Shown here piece by piece: positions 17,217-25,873 of a stretch of DNA of 64,000 nucleotides. Both the position numbers and the translations under genes were made by a program. Below the pieces are notes generated by a model. The model was given only the letters and a program-made list of their open reading frames with translations, did not search any database and was not told where the DNA came from. How positions within the stretch are numbered: position 1 is the first letter of the stretch; every line of letters begins with the position of its first letter. The stretch covers positions 124,001 to 188,000 of the forward strand of contig NZ_JAUSWY010000001.1 in assembly GCF_030815585.1 (NCBI RefSeq). Reading direction: 5' to 3'. Origin of the DNA: Arthrobacter pascens. GTDB lineage: Bacteria > Actinomycetota > Actinomycetes > Actinomycetales > Micrococcaceae.

Positions 17217-17699
17217 TTACGGCCTCGTGTGCGTGCGGAACTCGGCCACCAGCTCCGGATCCTCGCATGCCCGGGCGAATGCTTCAATCCGCTTTTCGAT
17301 CTCGCGGCCCAGCAGCCAGGCGCCCATCCTCTCCGCCACCGGCCGCAACCACGCCGGTCGGCAGGAGAAGGTGTACTTCCAGACTGCCCGTGTGCCGCCG
17401 TCGTCCGCGGTGAAGCGCCACCCGCCACCGAAATTCTTAAAGAACCAGGGTCCGGACACCATTGTCATGCCCACGTTCCTGGGTGGTGAGTAGGAGACGT
17501 ATTCGCTCACCATCACCAGGGCCAGGCGTGACACGGTCCGTGTCCGGACGCCCTTCCCGGCAGAGGCGGCGCCGTCGAGGAAGCCCTGGGCTGAGATGAA
17601 GGGGTCCCACTTGAGCCGGAATCCGCCGGTGGTCTGGGAGAAGGCAAAGGCCGTCTCCGGATCGAGGCGGATGAGGCGTTCGGCGCGTACCTGGGGCAT
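17217..17699 (-). CDS. SRPBCC (START-like) family protein
   Basis: A 160-residue single-domain protein with the helix-grip features of polyketide-cyclase/SRPBCC proteins: N-terminal RAERLIRLDPETAFAF and a long C-terminal helix (AEFRTHTRP end). They bind hydrophobic ligands, but no substrate can be named. Start ATG 17699. It lies tail-to-tail with the anti-sigma gene 38 bp away. Confidence 0.75.
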   Translation of the reverse strand: MPQVRAERLIRLDPETAFAFSQTTGGFRLKWDPFISAQGFLDGAASAGKGVRTRTVSRLALVMVSEYVSYSPPRNVGMTMVSGPWFFKNFGGGWRFTADDGGTRAVWKYTFSCRPAWLRPVAERMGAWLLGREIEKRIEAFARACEDPELVAEFRTHTRP

Positions 17700-17769
17700 G
17701 CGTCCACCCTAGCCGGACAGGGTCGGAGCAGGTCCTGCCGAGCCGTGCCACATAGGAAAAGTGGCCTGG

Positions 17770-18600
17770 CTACATCCTGGCCAGGCGCGCCCGGACCACC
17801 ATATAGAGTCCGTAGCAGATCAGCCCGGCGCCCACACCGGCCAGCACGTAGATCCCGAACGGCTGGTCGCGGAGCGCCTTGAGCCCGCCGTCCAGGCCGG
17901 TGGATTCCTCCGGATGCGCCCGCACGGTGGCGATCACGATGAGCAGCCCCGTCAGCAGGAGCACAACCCCCTTGGCGACGTAGCCCGTCATACCCAGCGC
18001 CGTGACTCCCGTCCGGGCTGCACCGGACGAGGGGAGCGCCAAGTGCTTTTCGAAGGATTTCATCATCCCGCGGATCGCGTACACCACACCGGTGATGGCC
18101 ACGCCGGCACCCACCAGGACCAGGAGCGCCACACCTCCCGGCGCCCGGATGACGGTGACGGTGAGGTCGGTCGCGGACTGCTGGTTGTCGGCGCTGGAAC
18201 CGGTGCCCGTGGCGAACGAAGCGAGCGTCAGTGCGAGTCCGGCGAAGACCAGAGCCTGGGCCGCCGCTACGAGCTTTTTCCCGGCTTTCTCCTTGGTAGG
18301 CAGGTGGTTGAAGTCAAAGATGGCATCGCTGGCCTGCCAAAGGGAGAGCGCCGCACACGCTGCGAAGCTGCTCCACAGCAGGATCGGGCCCGCGGGCTGG
18401 CTGGCAAGTTCGGCTACGGCTCCGCTGACGTCCGCGCTGCCGCCTCCGCCAGTGGCCAGCCGGATGGCGATGGTCCCCACCAGGAGATGCAGGATGCCGC
18501 TCACCGCAAAACCGGCCCTGGCCAGCAACTCCACTGTGCGTGAGTTGGTGACGTCCTCCGCCGCATCGGCGGCCTGCCTGAGTTCTCTTTTGATGGTCAT
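17770..18600 (-). CDS. DUF1206 integral membrane protein
   Basis: 276 residues with about six hydrophobic segments arranged as three two-helix repeats, the pattern of DUF1206 (for example LARAGFAVSGILHLLVG near the N-terminus). Function unknown. Start ATG 18600 (MTIKRELRQAAD) fits the family N-terminus. AAAGGA abuts it directly, which is unusually close, and an open frame extends upstream to 18663. Confidence 0.85.
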   Translation of the reverse strand: MTIKRELRQAADAAEDVTNSRTVELLARAGFAVSGILHLLVGTIAIRLATGGGGSADVSGAVAELASQPAGPILLWSSFAACAALSLWQASDAIFDFNHLPTKEKAGKKLVAAAQALVFAGLALTLASFATGTGSSADNQQSATDLTVTVIRAPGGVALLVLVGAGVAITGVVYAIRGMMKSFEKHLALPSSGAARTGVTALGMTGYVAKGVVLLLTGLLIVIATVRAHPEESTGLDGGLKALRDQPFGIYVLAGVGAGLICYGLYMVVRARLARM

Positions 18601-18863
18601 TCCTTTGTGAAGCGCCAATGGTGCGCAGTTCCTGGTGCCCCACCATAAGGCCAATCGTGCCACGGGAACATAGTCCCGAACAGTCCCGGTCGACGTCGAG
18701 CGCGAACTGGCAGATAGCGACCCTTTCGAGCGGATTTGAGGGTGTTACCTGCCTGTTCGCGCCAGTGGATGGGGAGTGATCCCCATCGCCGTGGGCTGGC
18801 GTCTGTGCGACGATGAGCGTCAGCGATAGACCCTGAACCACAAACTTCTCCGGGGGAGACAGC

Positions 18864-20444
18864 ATGACTTTTTACGGCGCTGACGTTAGCCAGCTGCGCG
18901 AGCTGGCCAAGGCCGCAGACAAGGCTGCCTCGTTGCTCAGCAGCCGGGCCAGCTCCCTGCAAAGCCAGATCCAGGCCGCCCCGTGGAAGGGGGCTGACAG
19001 CGAGCAGTTCCGTCAGGACTGGACGGGGAGCCATCGCCCAGGCCTGGAGCGGGTGGTATCCAGTCTCCGCCACAATTCCAAGCTCCTCCTGCAGCACGCA
19101 GATGAGCAGGAAAAATCTTCGGCCAGTTCAACGGGCGGCACCGGCACGAGCGCGTGGGACAAGATCAAGGCTATGGCCCAGCAGGCATCGGACTGGCTCC
19201 AGGAACAGGCCAAGCAGGCCGCCGCGGCCGCCGAGCACCGCGCGGAGCTGGAAAACGGCCTGGACAAGATGCTCGACGCGAGCCCCGAAGAACAAGCCAA
19301 ATGGTGGGACAGCCTGTCAGCCGCGGACAGGAAGTACCTGATCGAGGGCGAAGGCGAGAACGGCCCGTTCGCCGAGGACCTGATGAAGATGGATGGCGGC
19401 ATCCCCAACTCCGCCCAGGAACAGGCCAAGCACCACCTTCAGGAGCTGGCCAAGGCGGACATCCCGGTCTACACGGAGACCGGGAAGGCATCGGTCGAGG
19501 CCAGGGTCGCCTGGGTCCACGGCGGCGCCGAGGTGGGCACCGAAGTGGTAGAGAACGCGGACGGCTCGGCCACGATGAAGGTTTACGGAAACATGGGCCT
19601 GGGCGTCAATGACGCCAGCGGCGCGGCAGGCGTCACGCTCAACGGGGAAGTGTCCCGCGAGTACACCTTCGACAGCGTTGAGGAGGCCATGGCCGCGCGC
19701 GAGCAGATGTACACGGACCTTCCCCCGGACAGCGTGGGCGAGATCAAGGATGTGGCCGGCAACCCGCCCGGCTACATTCTGGACACCATCAACGATGCAG
19801 CTGATGACAACGGATCCACCGGCCAGTCGGACAAGGCCAAGGGAACTCTTTCCCTTGAGGCCGAAGGCGAGTCGGGCCCCGCGTCAGGTTCGGCGAAGCT
19901 CGATCTTGCCTATGAACGGAATCTGACCGATGGCACCGCCACCGCCAGCGGCGAGGTGTCCGCCCAGGGCAAACTGGACCTCGACGGCCGCGTATTCGAG
20001 GCGTCCGGCAAGGGCGGCCTGGAAGTGAACCTGGACAAGGGCAGCAACATCGAGTCCGTTTCCCTGTCCATGGACGGAACTGTGGCAGAAGGCGCCACAG
20101 CGGGAACTGACGTCAAGGCAGCCAAGGTTGAGTCCACAGTGACAGTCGGCACCCAGGGCACCGTCAAGATCGATGTTGAGTATTCGCCGGAGAACAAGGC
20201 CGTGATCGACAGCTACATGCGGAACGTGGCGCTGGGCAACACCGCGGGCGCAGCCTCCGATGCCGCCAAACTGTACGAGGCCGGTTCCGCCACCGTTCAG
20301 GTCAACAGCGTGGTGACGGCGTCCAACGAGGCAGGATTTGACGTCAAGGTGGGCGAGGTGGAACTCAAGACCGAGAACCAGGCCACCACCAACGTCTCCA
20401 CGTACTATAAGGTGCCGAACGACACGAAGCTTGAGAGGCTCTGA
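18864..20444 (+). CDS. WXG100-domain protein with long beta-rich C-terminal region
   Basis: A 526-residue protein. Residues 1-100 form an ESAT-6/WXG100-like helical hairpin with the W-x-G turn at W41-K-G43 (QAAPWKGADSEQF). A helical stretch (about 105-200) and a C-terminal region (about 220-526) rich in short repeats of charged and Thr/Gly residues follow, typical of beta-solenoid or beta-barrel surface proteins. WXG100 domains target proteins to type VII (ESX) secretion, so export is likely. No known toxin active site is visible. Start ATG 18864 follows GGGGGAGA. A small gene follows 74 bp later and is probably functionally linked. Confidence 0.75.
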   Translation: MTFYGADVSQLRELAKAADKAASLLSSRASSLQSQIQAAPWKGADSEQFRQDWTGSHRPGLERVVSSLRHNSKLLLQHADEQEKSSASSTGGTGTSAWDKIKAMAQQASDWLQEQAKQAAAAAEHRAELENGLDKMLDASPEEQAKWWDSLSAADRKYLIEGEGENGPFAEDLMKMDGGIPNSAQEQAKHHLQELAKADIPVYTETGKASVEARVAWVHGGAEVGTEVVENADGSATMKVYGNMGLGVNDASGAAGVTLNGEVSREYTFDSVEEAMAAREQMYTDLPPDSVGEIKDVAGNPPGYILDTINDAADDNGSTGQSDKAKGTLSLEAEGESGPASGSAKLDLAYERNLTDGTATASGEVSAQGKLDLDGRVFEASGKGGLEVNLDKGSNIESVSLSMDGTVAEGATAGTDVKAAKVESTVTVGTQGTVKIDVEYSPENKAVIDSYMRNVALGNTAGAASDAAKLYEAGSATVQVNSVVTASNEAGFDVKVGEVELKTENQATTNVSTYYKVPNDTKLERL

Positions 20445-20518
20445 CGTGCCGGTGCTGCGTCCAGTCCCGTCCCCATCATCAGCCGGCCCGGCCAAGACGT
20501 ATTGCTGAAGGAGCAACC

Positions 20519-20965
20519 ATGTCAGTGCATATCGAATCCCCGCTCGGCTTCACGGCAGATTTTCCAGAGCACACCCAGGTCCTGGAGGACTCCACCGCTG
20601 GGCCCAACACCGAACAGTATGGCCTGCTGGGCGACGTCTTGGTAACGGTCATCAAGGACGAAACGTCCGTCCAAGGCGCCCCGCAGGCCAATGGCTGGGC
20701 CCACCTGATGTCCACGTTCTACATCGAAGAGCGCGAAGGGACCCTCCTGACCGAAGGCGAACTGAACCTGTCCGGCAAGGCCGCATACGCCGTGGTGGTG
20801 GGCTACACGGACTCGGCCGGGTCGGGGAAAGTCGCTGCAACCGTGGGCATATGGGAAAACGACCGGTTCATCGGCGTCGTGGTGATCTGGCCGTACGTCA
20901 ACCCGGAGATCGAGCCGCGGCTCGGCATGCTCAAGGAGATCGTAGCCGCCATCAGCGTAAGTTGA
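20519..20965 (+). CDS. Small protein of unknown function downstream of the WXG100 gene
   Basis: 148 residues, start ATG 20519 after GAAGGAG. It has no signal peptide or membrane segment. It has a mixed alpha/beta look with a central AAYAVVVGYTDSAG strand and ends GMLKEIVAAIS. The pattern faintly recalls DcrB/LpqN-type domains, which is not a firm match. The position suggests a chaperone, immunity or partner protein for the WXG100 protein; this is inference from context only. Confidence 0.6.
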   Translation: MSVHIESPLGFTADFPEHTQVLEDSTAGPNTEQYGLLGDVLVTVIKDETSVQGAPQANGWAHLMSTFYIEEREGTLLTEGELNLSGKAAYAVVVGYTDSAGSGKVAATVGIWENDRFIGVVVIWPYVNPEIEPRLGMLKEIVAAISVS

Positions 20966-20973
20966 TGGCCGGC

Positions 20974-21017
20974 TCAGCGGGTGCTGGCTTCTGACCTGAT
21001 CCGCTGACGAAGCCAGC
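20974..21017. terminator. Interleaved inverted repeats between convergent genes
   Basis: TCAGCGG (20974-20980) can pair with CCGCTGA (21001-21007), and GCTGGCTTC (20983-20991) with GAAGCCAGC (21009-21017). Because the order is a-b-a'-b', the two stems are either alternative or form an H-type pseudoknot. It lies between genes ending at 20965 and 21023, so transcription termination is the likely role. Confidence 0.5.
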
Positions 21018-21022
21018 CGGCG

Positions 21023-21946
21023 TTACCGCCGGCGGTAGCAGAGGTCAAAGATCAGCCGGCCGGCCTCGTGTGCCTTCGCCTCGAAGCTGGTACGGATCCG
21101 GCCCTCAAAGCGCGGGGCCCACCCGCCGGTTTCGTCCACGCCCTCGTTTGGCCCGGTGTGCAAAGTGCTCACCGGAGCGCGGCCTTCCCTGACGGGCGCG
21201 CCGCCCACCACGGACTCGACGCCGGACTGCCACACCTGGGTGAGCGGGCTCTCGGGACCGTGGCGTTCGCCATTGTGCAGGTTTTCGAAGTCCTCGGAAC
21301 CAGCCAGGACGTCCCGGACGTGGACGGCGTAATTGGACCAGTCGGTGGCGATGCGCCAGAGCCCGCCCTTCTTCAGGGCGCGGGCAGCCAGTTCAGCAAA
21401 CTCCGGCTGGATGAGACGGCGTTTGTGGTGGCGCGATTTGTGCCAGGGATCGGGAAAGAACACCCACAGCTCGCTGACCGAGCCGGAGGGCAGCATGGTG
21501 GCGAGGACCTCCGGGGCGTTGGCTTCAACCACGCGTACATTGCTGAGCCCTCGGCTGTTGATCTTGATGATGGTGTTGGCGAGGCCCGGGGTGTAGACCT
21601 CCACGGCAAGGAAGTCCGTGTCCGGGTTCTGCTCGGCGGCGTGACAAATGGCGTCGCCCAGGCCGGAGCCGATCTCCACCACAAGCGGCGCCTTACGGCC
21701 GAATTCCGCCTCCGCGTCGAACGTGTAGTCGGGGTGCACTGAGGTGTTGGCGATGTGCCGGGGGACGTCCACGGCCCAACGGTCCGCATGCTCTTCCCAG
21801 GCGGCCTGGCGGCGGCCCTGCAACCGGGTTCCGCGGCGGACAAAGCTGACCGGCCGGCCGCCGTAAGTGCCGAAAGACGCCTGGGTTCCGGGCGTTACCG
21901 GCCGCGGGACATGCGGAGGCTGGGGGGTTTCTGGGGTTTCGCTCAT
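21023..21946 (-). CDS. trmB: tRNA (guanine-N7)-methyltransferase TrmB
   Basis: 307 residues. It methylates G46 of tRNA using S-adenosylmethionine. Motifs include the SAM-binding VEIGSGLGDAICHAAEQNP, the family signature WVFFPDPWHKSRHHKRRL and a C-terminal SFEAKAHEAGRLIFDLCYRR. The N-terminal about 50 residues (TPETPQPPHVPRP) are a Pro-rich actinobacterial extension. Start ATG 21946 is preferred to the longer frame from 22021 because GGAAGGG precedes it. Confidence 0.95.
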   Translation of the reverse strand: MSETPETPQPPHVPRPVTPGTQASFGTYGGRPVSFVRRGTRLQGRRQAAWEEHADRWAVDVPRHIANTSVHPDYTFDAEAEFGRKAPLVVEIGSGLGDAICHAAEQNPDTDFLAVEVYTPGLANTIIKINSRGLSNVRVVEANAPEVLATMLPSGSVSELWVFFPDPWHKSRHHKRRLIQPEFAELAARALKKGGLWRIATDWSNYAVHVRDVLAGSEDFENLHNGERHGPESPLTQVWQSGVESVVGGAPVREGRAPVSTLHTGPNEGVDETGGWAPRFEGRIRTSFEAKAHEAGRLIFDLCYRRR

Positions 21947-22145
21947 CCCTTCCAGAATAGAGGAGATCTTCCGGGTGGCCCGCAGCAGTGGGGGCGGGCA
22001 GCAGCCACCGAGGCGACTCATAGTGAGCCGGGTTCAGTACAGAAGCCTCAGCGTGTGCGCCGTGCCCAGCACAAGTCCCGCCCCGAGAATCCACAAGGCG
22101 GCGACAGCGCAGCTGTGGCTGTTGGAGCGGGGTGGGGATCCGGCC

Positions 22146-22395
22146 ATGCTGGTGGTGCCTTCACCCCCCCGCTTCCGCGCAGTGGCGGCCACGCTGGTGG
22201 CGGCCCATCAGCTTGCGGCCGCGCGGGAAGCGGTGGTGAGTGTGGATCGTGGGGCTTTGGAACGCTCATCGTTCTTCGAATGGCTGAAGGGAACTTGGTG
22301 GGTGAAGACCTGTTCAGCGTAGGAAGCCGCCGGAGACGGTGCCAGCAACGCGGCGGCCTATGTGGATATCTTCCAGTGGACGGAGGCGAGCTAAT
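22146..22395 (+). pseudogene. Possible decayed gene fragments between trmB and an MFS gene
   Basis: The 460 bp between trmB and the next gene holds coding-like scraps. One open frame ends at 22322 (MLVVPSPPRFRAVAATLVAA start at 22146, 58 residues). A second frame just after it reads AAAYVDIFQWTEAS before a stop at about 22393; that string resembles the C-terminal strand of small antibiotic-biosynthesis-monooxygenase-like proteins. Neither has a convincing start. I read this as gene remnants, not functional genes. Confidence 0.3.
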
Positions 22396-22407
22396 CAGCC
22401 TGACAGA

Positions 22408-23700
22408 ATGGATCCCGTGACCCGCGCTGAGAAGACCGATGTTCCGGACCTCCTGGTCGACGCCGAGATCGACGACGTTCCCGCGGCGGCGCCCACCCGG
22501 CTTCCCGGCACTCCCGGCACTAAGCGGACGCTGGTCTATCTGGGCGTATGCCTGGTCCTGATCGGCCTGAACCTGCGCACGGTCTTCTCCAGTTTCGCCG
22601 CTGTGCTCCCCGAGGTAACGTCCGGCGCCGGCCTGCCCGGGTGGGCCGTCGTGGTGCTCACCACCGTTCCTGTCACCCTCCTGGGGGTATTTGCGCCGCT
22701 TGCCCCGCCGCTGGCTCGGCGCTTCGGCGCCGAGCGGGTCCTGCTGGGAGCCATGGCTGTGCTCACCGCCGGGCTGCTGCTGCGGCCGTTGGATCTTGGC
22801 GGGCTGGTGCCAGGGGCCGGCCACCTACCGGCGCTGCTGACGGGGACTGCCGCCTGCGGCGCGGCCATCGCCCTCTGCAACGTCCTCCTTCCAGGGCTGG
22901 TGAAGCGTGACTTCCCGCACCGGCTCGGGCTGATGGGTGGCCTGTACACCACTGCGATCTGTGCCTCGGCCGCTCTCGGCGCCGGCTTTACCTACCCTGT
23001 CTTCACGGCAGCGGGGGAATGGACATTGGCGCTGTGGTTCTGGGCGGTTCCGGCCGCCGTCGTACTTCTCCTGTTCCTCCCGGTGGCGCTGCGGCAACGA
23101 CCCGCCCGGCACCAGGCAGTCAAGGGCGGCGTCAACGTGTGGCGCTCCGCTGTGGCTTGGCAGGTGACAGTTTTTATGGTGCTGCAGGCCATGATGTCGT
23201 TCAGCGTCTTTGCGTGGCTGGCGCCGATCCTGCGCGAGCGTGGCGTTGACGGGGCCACCGCGGGGCTCATGGTGTCCGTATCCATCGGGCTGCAGATGCT
23301 GGGTTCGCTGTTTGCCCCGGCATTGGCCACAAGGTTCGCAGACCAGCGCGCCATCAACACGGTGGTGGCGCTCATGACAGGCTGCGGATTCGCGCTCAGC
23401 ATCTTCGGCCCGCTGGAACTCATCTGGGTGTGGACCGGACTGCTCGGGCTGGGACAGGGGAGCCTGACCGCGGTGGCGCTGACCATGATCATGGTCCGGA
23501 CCCGCGACGGGCACACCGCCGCGCACCTGTCCGGAATGATGCAGGGCGTGGGCTACGGGGTGGGCTCCACCGGGACGCTTATGGTGGGCCAACTGCACCA
23601 GGCCACGGGTTCCTTCATGGCCGCCGGGGTGCTCTTTCTGGCGGTGGGATCTCTCGCCGCCCTCTTCGGCTACCGTGCTGGCCGGAACCGATACGTCTGA
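22408..23700 (+). CDS. MFS transporter, CynX/NimT-type
   Basis: About 430 residues with 12 predicted membrane helices. The first helix segment LVYLGVCLVLIGLNLRTVFSS and the conserved APPLARRFGAERVL loop match the CynX/NimT subfamily of the major facilitator superfamily (cyanate or nitroimidazole-type exporters). Substrate unknown. Start ATG 22408 (MDPVTRAEKTD) or GTG 22417; an upstream ATG at 22339 gives an unlikely hydrophilic leader. No clear ribosome site is seen for either. Confidence 0.85.
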   Translation: MDPVTRAEKTDVPDLLVDAEIDDVPAAAPTRLPGTPGTKRTLVYLGVCLVLIGLNLRTVFSSFAAVLPEVTSGAGLPGWAVVVLTTVPVTLLGVFAPLAPPLARRFGAERVLLGAMAVLTAGLLLRPLDLGGLVPGAGHLPALLTGTAACGAAIALCNVLLPGLVKRDFPHRLGLMGGLYTTAICASAALGAGFTYPVFTAAGEWTLALWFWAVPAAVVLLLFLPVALRQRPARHQAVKGGVNVWRSAVAWQVTVFMVLQAMMSFSVFAWLAPILRERGVDGATAGLMVSVSIGLQMLGSLFAPALATRFADQRAINTVVALMTGCGFALSIFGPLELIWVWTGLLGLGQGSLTAVALTMIMVRTRDGHTAAHLSGMMQGVGYGVGSTGTLMVGQLHQATGSFMAAGVLFLAVGSLAALFGYRAGRNRYV

Positions 23701-23744
23701 CCCCAACGAGGTAGGGCCCACATCCTCCTAAACGACATCTGCTG

Positions 23745-24212
23745 CTACTCAGTTGGGTCTGGCTTCCAGCGGACCGGTCCCGTGCCGGCCGAGCCCAAGT
23801 TGTCCTCCGGATTCTGGAGCCGGCAAGCCTTCAGGCTCAGGCAGCCGCAGCCGATGCAGCCGTCCAGGTCCCGGCGGAGGTGTTCCAAAGTATCGATGCG
23901 GGCATCCAGTTCCGCACGCCAGAGCCGCGAAAGCCGGGACCAGTCGCGCTTGGTGGGCGTACGGGCCTCCGGCAGCGAGTCCAGCGCGGCGCGGATGTCC
24001 TTCAGCGGGATTCCCACCCGCTGTGACACCCGGATGAACGCCACCCGCCGGAGCGCGTCCCTGCGGTAGCGCCGCTGGTTGCCGGCGGTGCGCTCGGAGG
24101 AGATGAGGCCGTTGCGTTCGTAAAAGTGAAGGGCCGACGGCGCCACCCCACTCCGGTCCGACAACTCGCCGATGCTGAGGGCATGGTGCGCCCCGCCTGC
24201 GAGCTGTGGCAT
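23745..24212 (-). CDS. soxR: Redox-sensitive transcriptional activator SoxR
   Basis: 155 residues of the MerR family. An N-terminal winged helix (LSIGELSDRSGVAPSALHFYERNGL) is followed by a dimerisation helix and the [2Fe-2S] cluster motif C-x2-C-x-C-x5-C (CIGCGCLSLKAC). It is oxidised by redox-cycling compounds and then activates its target promoter. Start ATG 24212 after GGGGGAAG. Divergent from an MFS exporter whose promoter holds a strong SoxR operator, the usual arrangement in actinobacteria. Confidence 0.95.
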   Translation of the reverse strand: MPQLAGGAHHALSIGELSDRSGVAPSALHFYERNGLISSERTAGNQRRYRRDALRRVAFIRVSQRVGIPLKDIRAALDSLPEARTPTKRDWSRLSRLWRAELDARIDTLEHLRRDLDGCIGCGCLSLKACRLQNPEDNLGSAGTGPVRWKPDPTE

Positions 24213-24282
24213 GCTTCCCCCTGTTGGGCCAATCGCGTTCCCGGGCCGAGGGTCCAGCGTTTTCCGTAAGCCGGACGTTTCC

Positions 24283-24313
24283 TTGACCTCAACCTTAGTT
24301 GAGGTCCTACGGT
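24283..24313 (+). promoter_or_regulatory. SoxR operator and promoter of the MFS gene (leaderless)
   Basis: Perfect 9-bp arms GACCTCAAC (24285-24293) and GTTGAGGTC (24298-24306) with a 4-bp centre match the SoxR box (CCTCAA...TTGAGG). The operator sits between -35 TTGACC (24283-24288) and -10 TACGGT (24308-24313) with a 19-bp spacer, the lengthened spacing typical of MerR-activated promoters. The expected start of transcription falls on or next to ATG 24321, so the mRNA should lack a leader. Confidence 0.8.
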
Positions 24314-24320
24314 GGCGTCC

Positions 24321-25793
24321 ATGACAAACGATCAGGCCGTTACCGTGCGCGAATCCACTCTTCCAGCCACCGACCCCGCAACGGGCATCCTGCACCGGCC
24401 GTACCTGTGGGTGACCATCGGTTCGTGTGCGCTCGTGTTCCTGGGGGCCTTTGAATCCCTTGCGGTGACCACCATCATGCCCATCGTCAGCCGTGAACTG
24501 GAGGGCGCCGCCCTTTATGCCCTGGCCTTCGCCGGCCCGCTGGCCACAGGGGTGATCGGAATGGTGGCGGCCGGCAACTGGTCGGACCGCCGAGGACCTT
24601 CCGTCCCGCTCTATGCGTCGGTGGCACTGTTCGTGGTTGGCCTGCTGATTGCGGGCACGGCAAGCACCATGCCCGCATTGGTGACAGGCCGGCTGGTGCA
24701 GGGACTCGGCGGCGGGGCAATGACCGTTGCGCTCTACGTGGTGGTGGCGCGCGTCTACCCTGCGCTGCTGCACCCCAAGATTTTCGCCGCGTTCGCAGCC
24801 GCATGGGTGATCCCGTCCCTGGTGGGTCCGTTCGCGGCCGGGATCGTGGCGCAGGTCCTGAGCTGGCACTGGGTGTTCCTGGGCGTGGTGGGCCTGGTGA
24901 TTCCCGCCCTGGTGATGATTGTGCCGGTGCTCCGCGGGATGGCGCCCGATCCCAGGGCGGCGTCCAGGAGGCAACTCGAAGCCAATGAAACGAAACCAGC
25001 CGCCACACCCCCGTGGGCCGTGGGCCGCATGGCCTGGGCCGCGCTCGCGGCCTTGGCCGTCCTGGGCCTGAACCTGTCCGCGGAGGTCAGGCTGTCAGGC
25101 ATCCCGGCCGCGGGGGCTGTCCTGGCCGTCGCCGCCGTCGTCGTTGCCCTGCTGGCCGTCCGGCCGCTGGTGCCAAAGGGAACGCTGACAGCCCGCCGCG
25201 GACTGCCAAGCGTAATTCTCACGCGCGGGCTGGCCTCCGCGGCGTTCTTTGGCGCCGAGGTCTACCTGCCCTACCTCCTGATTGAGCAGTACTCCTTCTC
25301 CGCCACCTTCGCGGGCCTGACCCTCACCGGCGGAGCGCTGGCCTGGGCGGGTGGCTCGGCGATCCAGGGCAGGCTCGGCACCCGGCTGGCCCACAGCGTT
25401 GCCGTGCGGATCGGCTCGGTGCTGGTGCTGGCCGCCATCGTGCTGGCCCTGGCCACCACGGCACTCAACTGGTCTGCCGCCGTCGCGATTGCAGGCTGGA
25501 TCTTCGCCGGCGGCGGCATGGGGCTGTTGTATCCGCGGCTGAGCGTGATGACGCTGGCGCTCTCCAGCAAGGACAACGAAGGCTTCAACAGCTCCGCCAT
25601 GTCCATTTCGGATTCGCTCGGCGGCGCGCTGGCGCTCGCCACCACGGGCATCGTTTTCACCGCATTTACGACGACGGCGGAATCGTTCGCCGGGGTCTTC
25701 GCCCTGGCGGCAGTGGTCGCCGTCGCCACGGTCGCCGTGGCGCCCCGGGTCTCGGCACCGCACCTGGCCTCAGCATCCCGCCGCACCGACTGA
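24321..25793 (+). CDS. MFS multidrug exporter, probable SoxR target
   Basis: 490 residues with about 14 hydrophobic segments (DHA2-like). It has the MFS loop motif GNWSDRRGPSVPL and the exporter motif C-like AAWVIPSLVGPFAAG. It is likely to export redox-active or toxic compounds, since SoxR regulons in actinobacteria contain such pumps. ATG 24321 is chosen over GTG 24312 because the GTG lies inside the -10 element of the SoxR-dependent promoter. Confidence 0.9.
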   Translation: MTNDQAVTVRESTLPATDPATGILHRPYLWVTIGSCALVFLGAFESLAVTTIMPIVSRELEGAALYALAFAGPLATGVIGMVAAGNWSDRRGPSVPLYASVALFVVGLLIAGTASTMPALVTGRLVQGLGGGAMTVALYVVVARVYPALLHPKIFAAFAAAWVIPSLVGPFAAGIVAQVLSWHWVFLGVVGLVIPALVMIVPVLRGMAPDPRAASRRQLEANETKPAATPPWAVGRMAWAALAALAVLGLNLSAEVRLSGIPAAGAVLAVAAVVVALLAVRPLVPKGTLTARRGLPSVILTRGLASAAFFGAEVYLPYLLIEQYSFSATFAGLTLTGGALAWAGGSAIQGRLGTRLAHSVAVRIGSVLVLAAIVLALATTALNWSAAVAIAGWIFAGGGMGLLYPRLSVMTLALSSKDNEGFNSSAMSISDSLGGALALATTGIVFTAFTTTAESFAGVFALAAVVAVATVAVAPRVSAPHLASASRRTD

Positions 25794-25796
25794 CCC

Positions 25797-25865
25797 CGGA
25801 GTTTGTGTGGAGAGATAATGCGGCCAAACGCGCACCGAAGTCGCGTTATCTGCACAAAAACTCGG
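25797..25865. repeat. Intergenic palindromic element, family A copy
   Basis: The arms start CGGAGTTTGTGTGG and end CTGCACAAAAACTCGG, with an inner AGATAATGCG paired to CGCGTTATCT. It shares GAGTTTTTGT...AGATAA with the palindromes at 46679 and 56180. It lies between convergent genes and may act as a bidirectional terminator. Confidence 0.6.
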
Positions 25866-25873
25866 TGGAAAGG

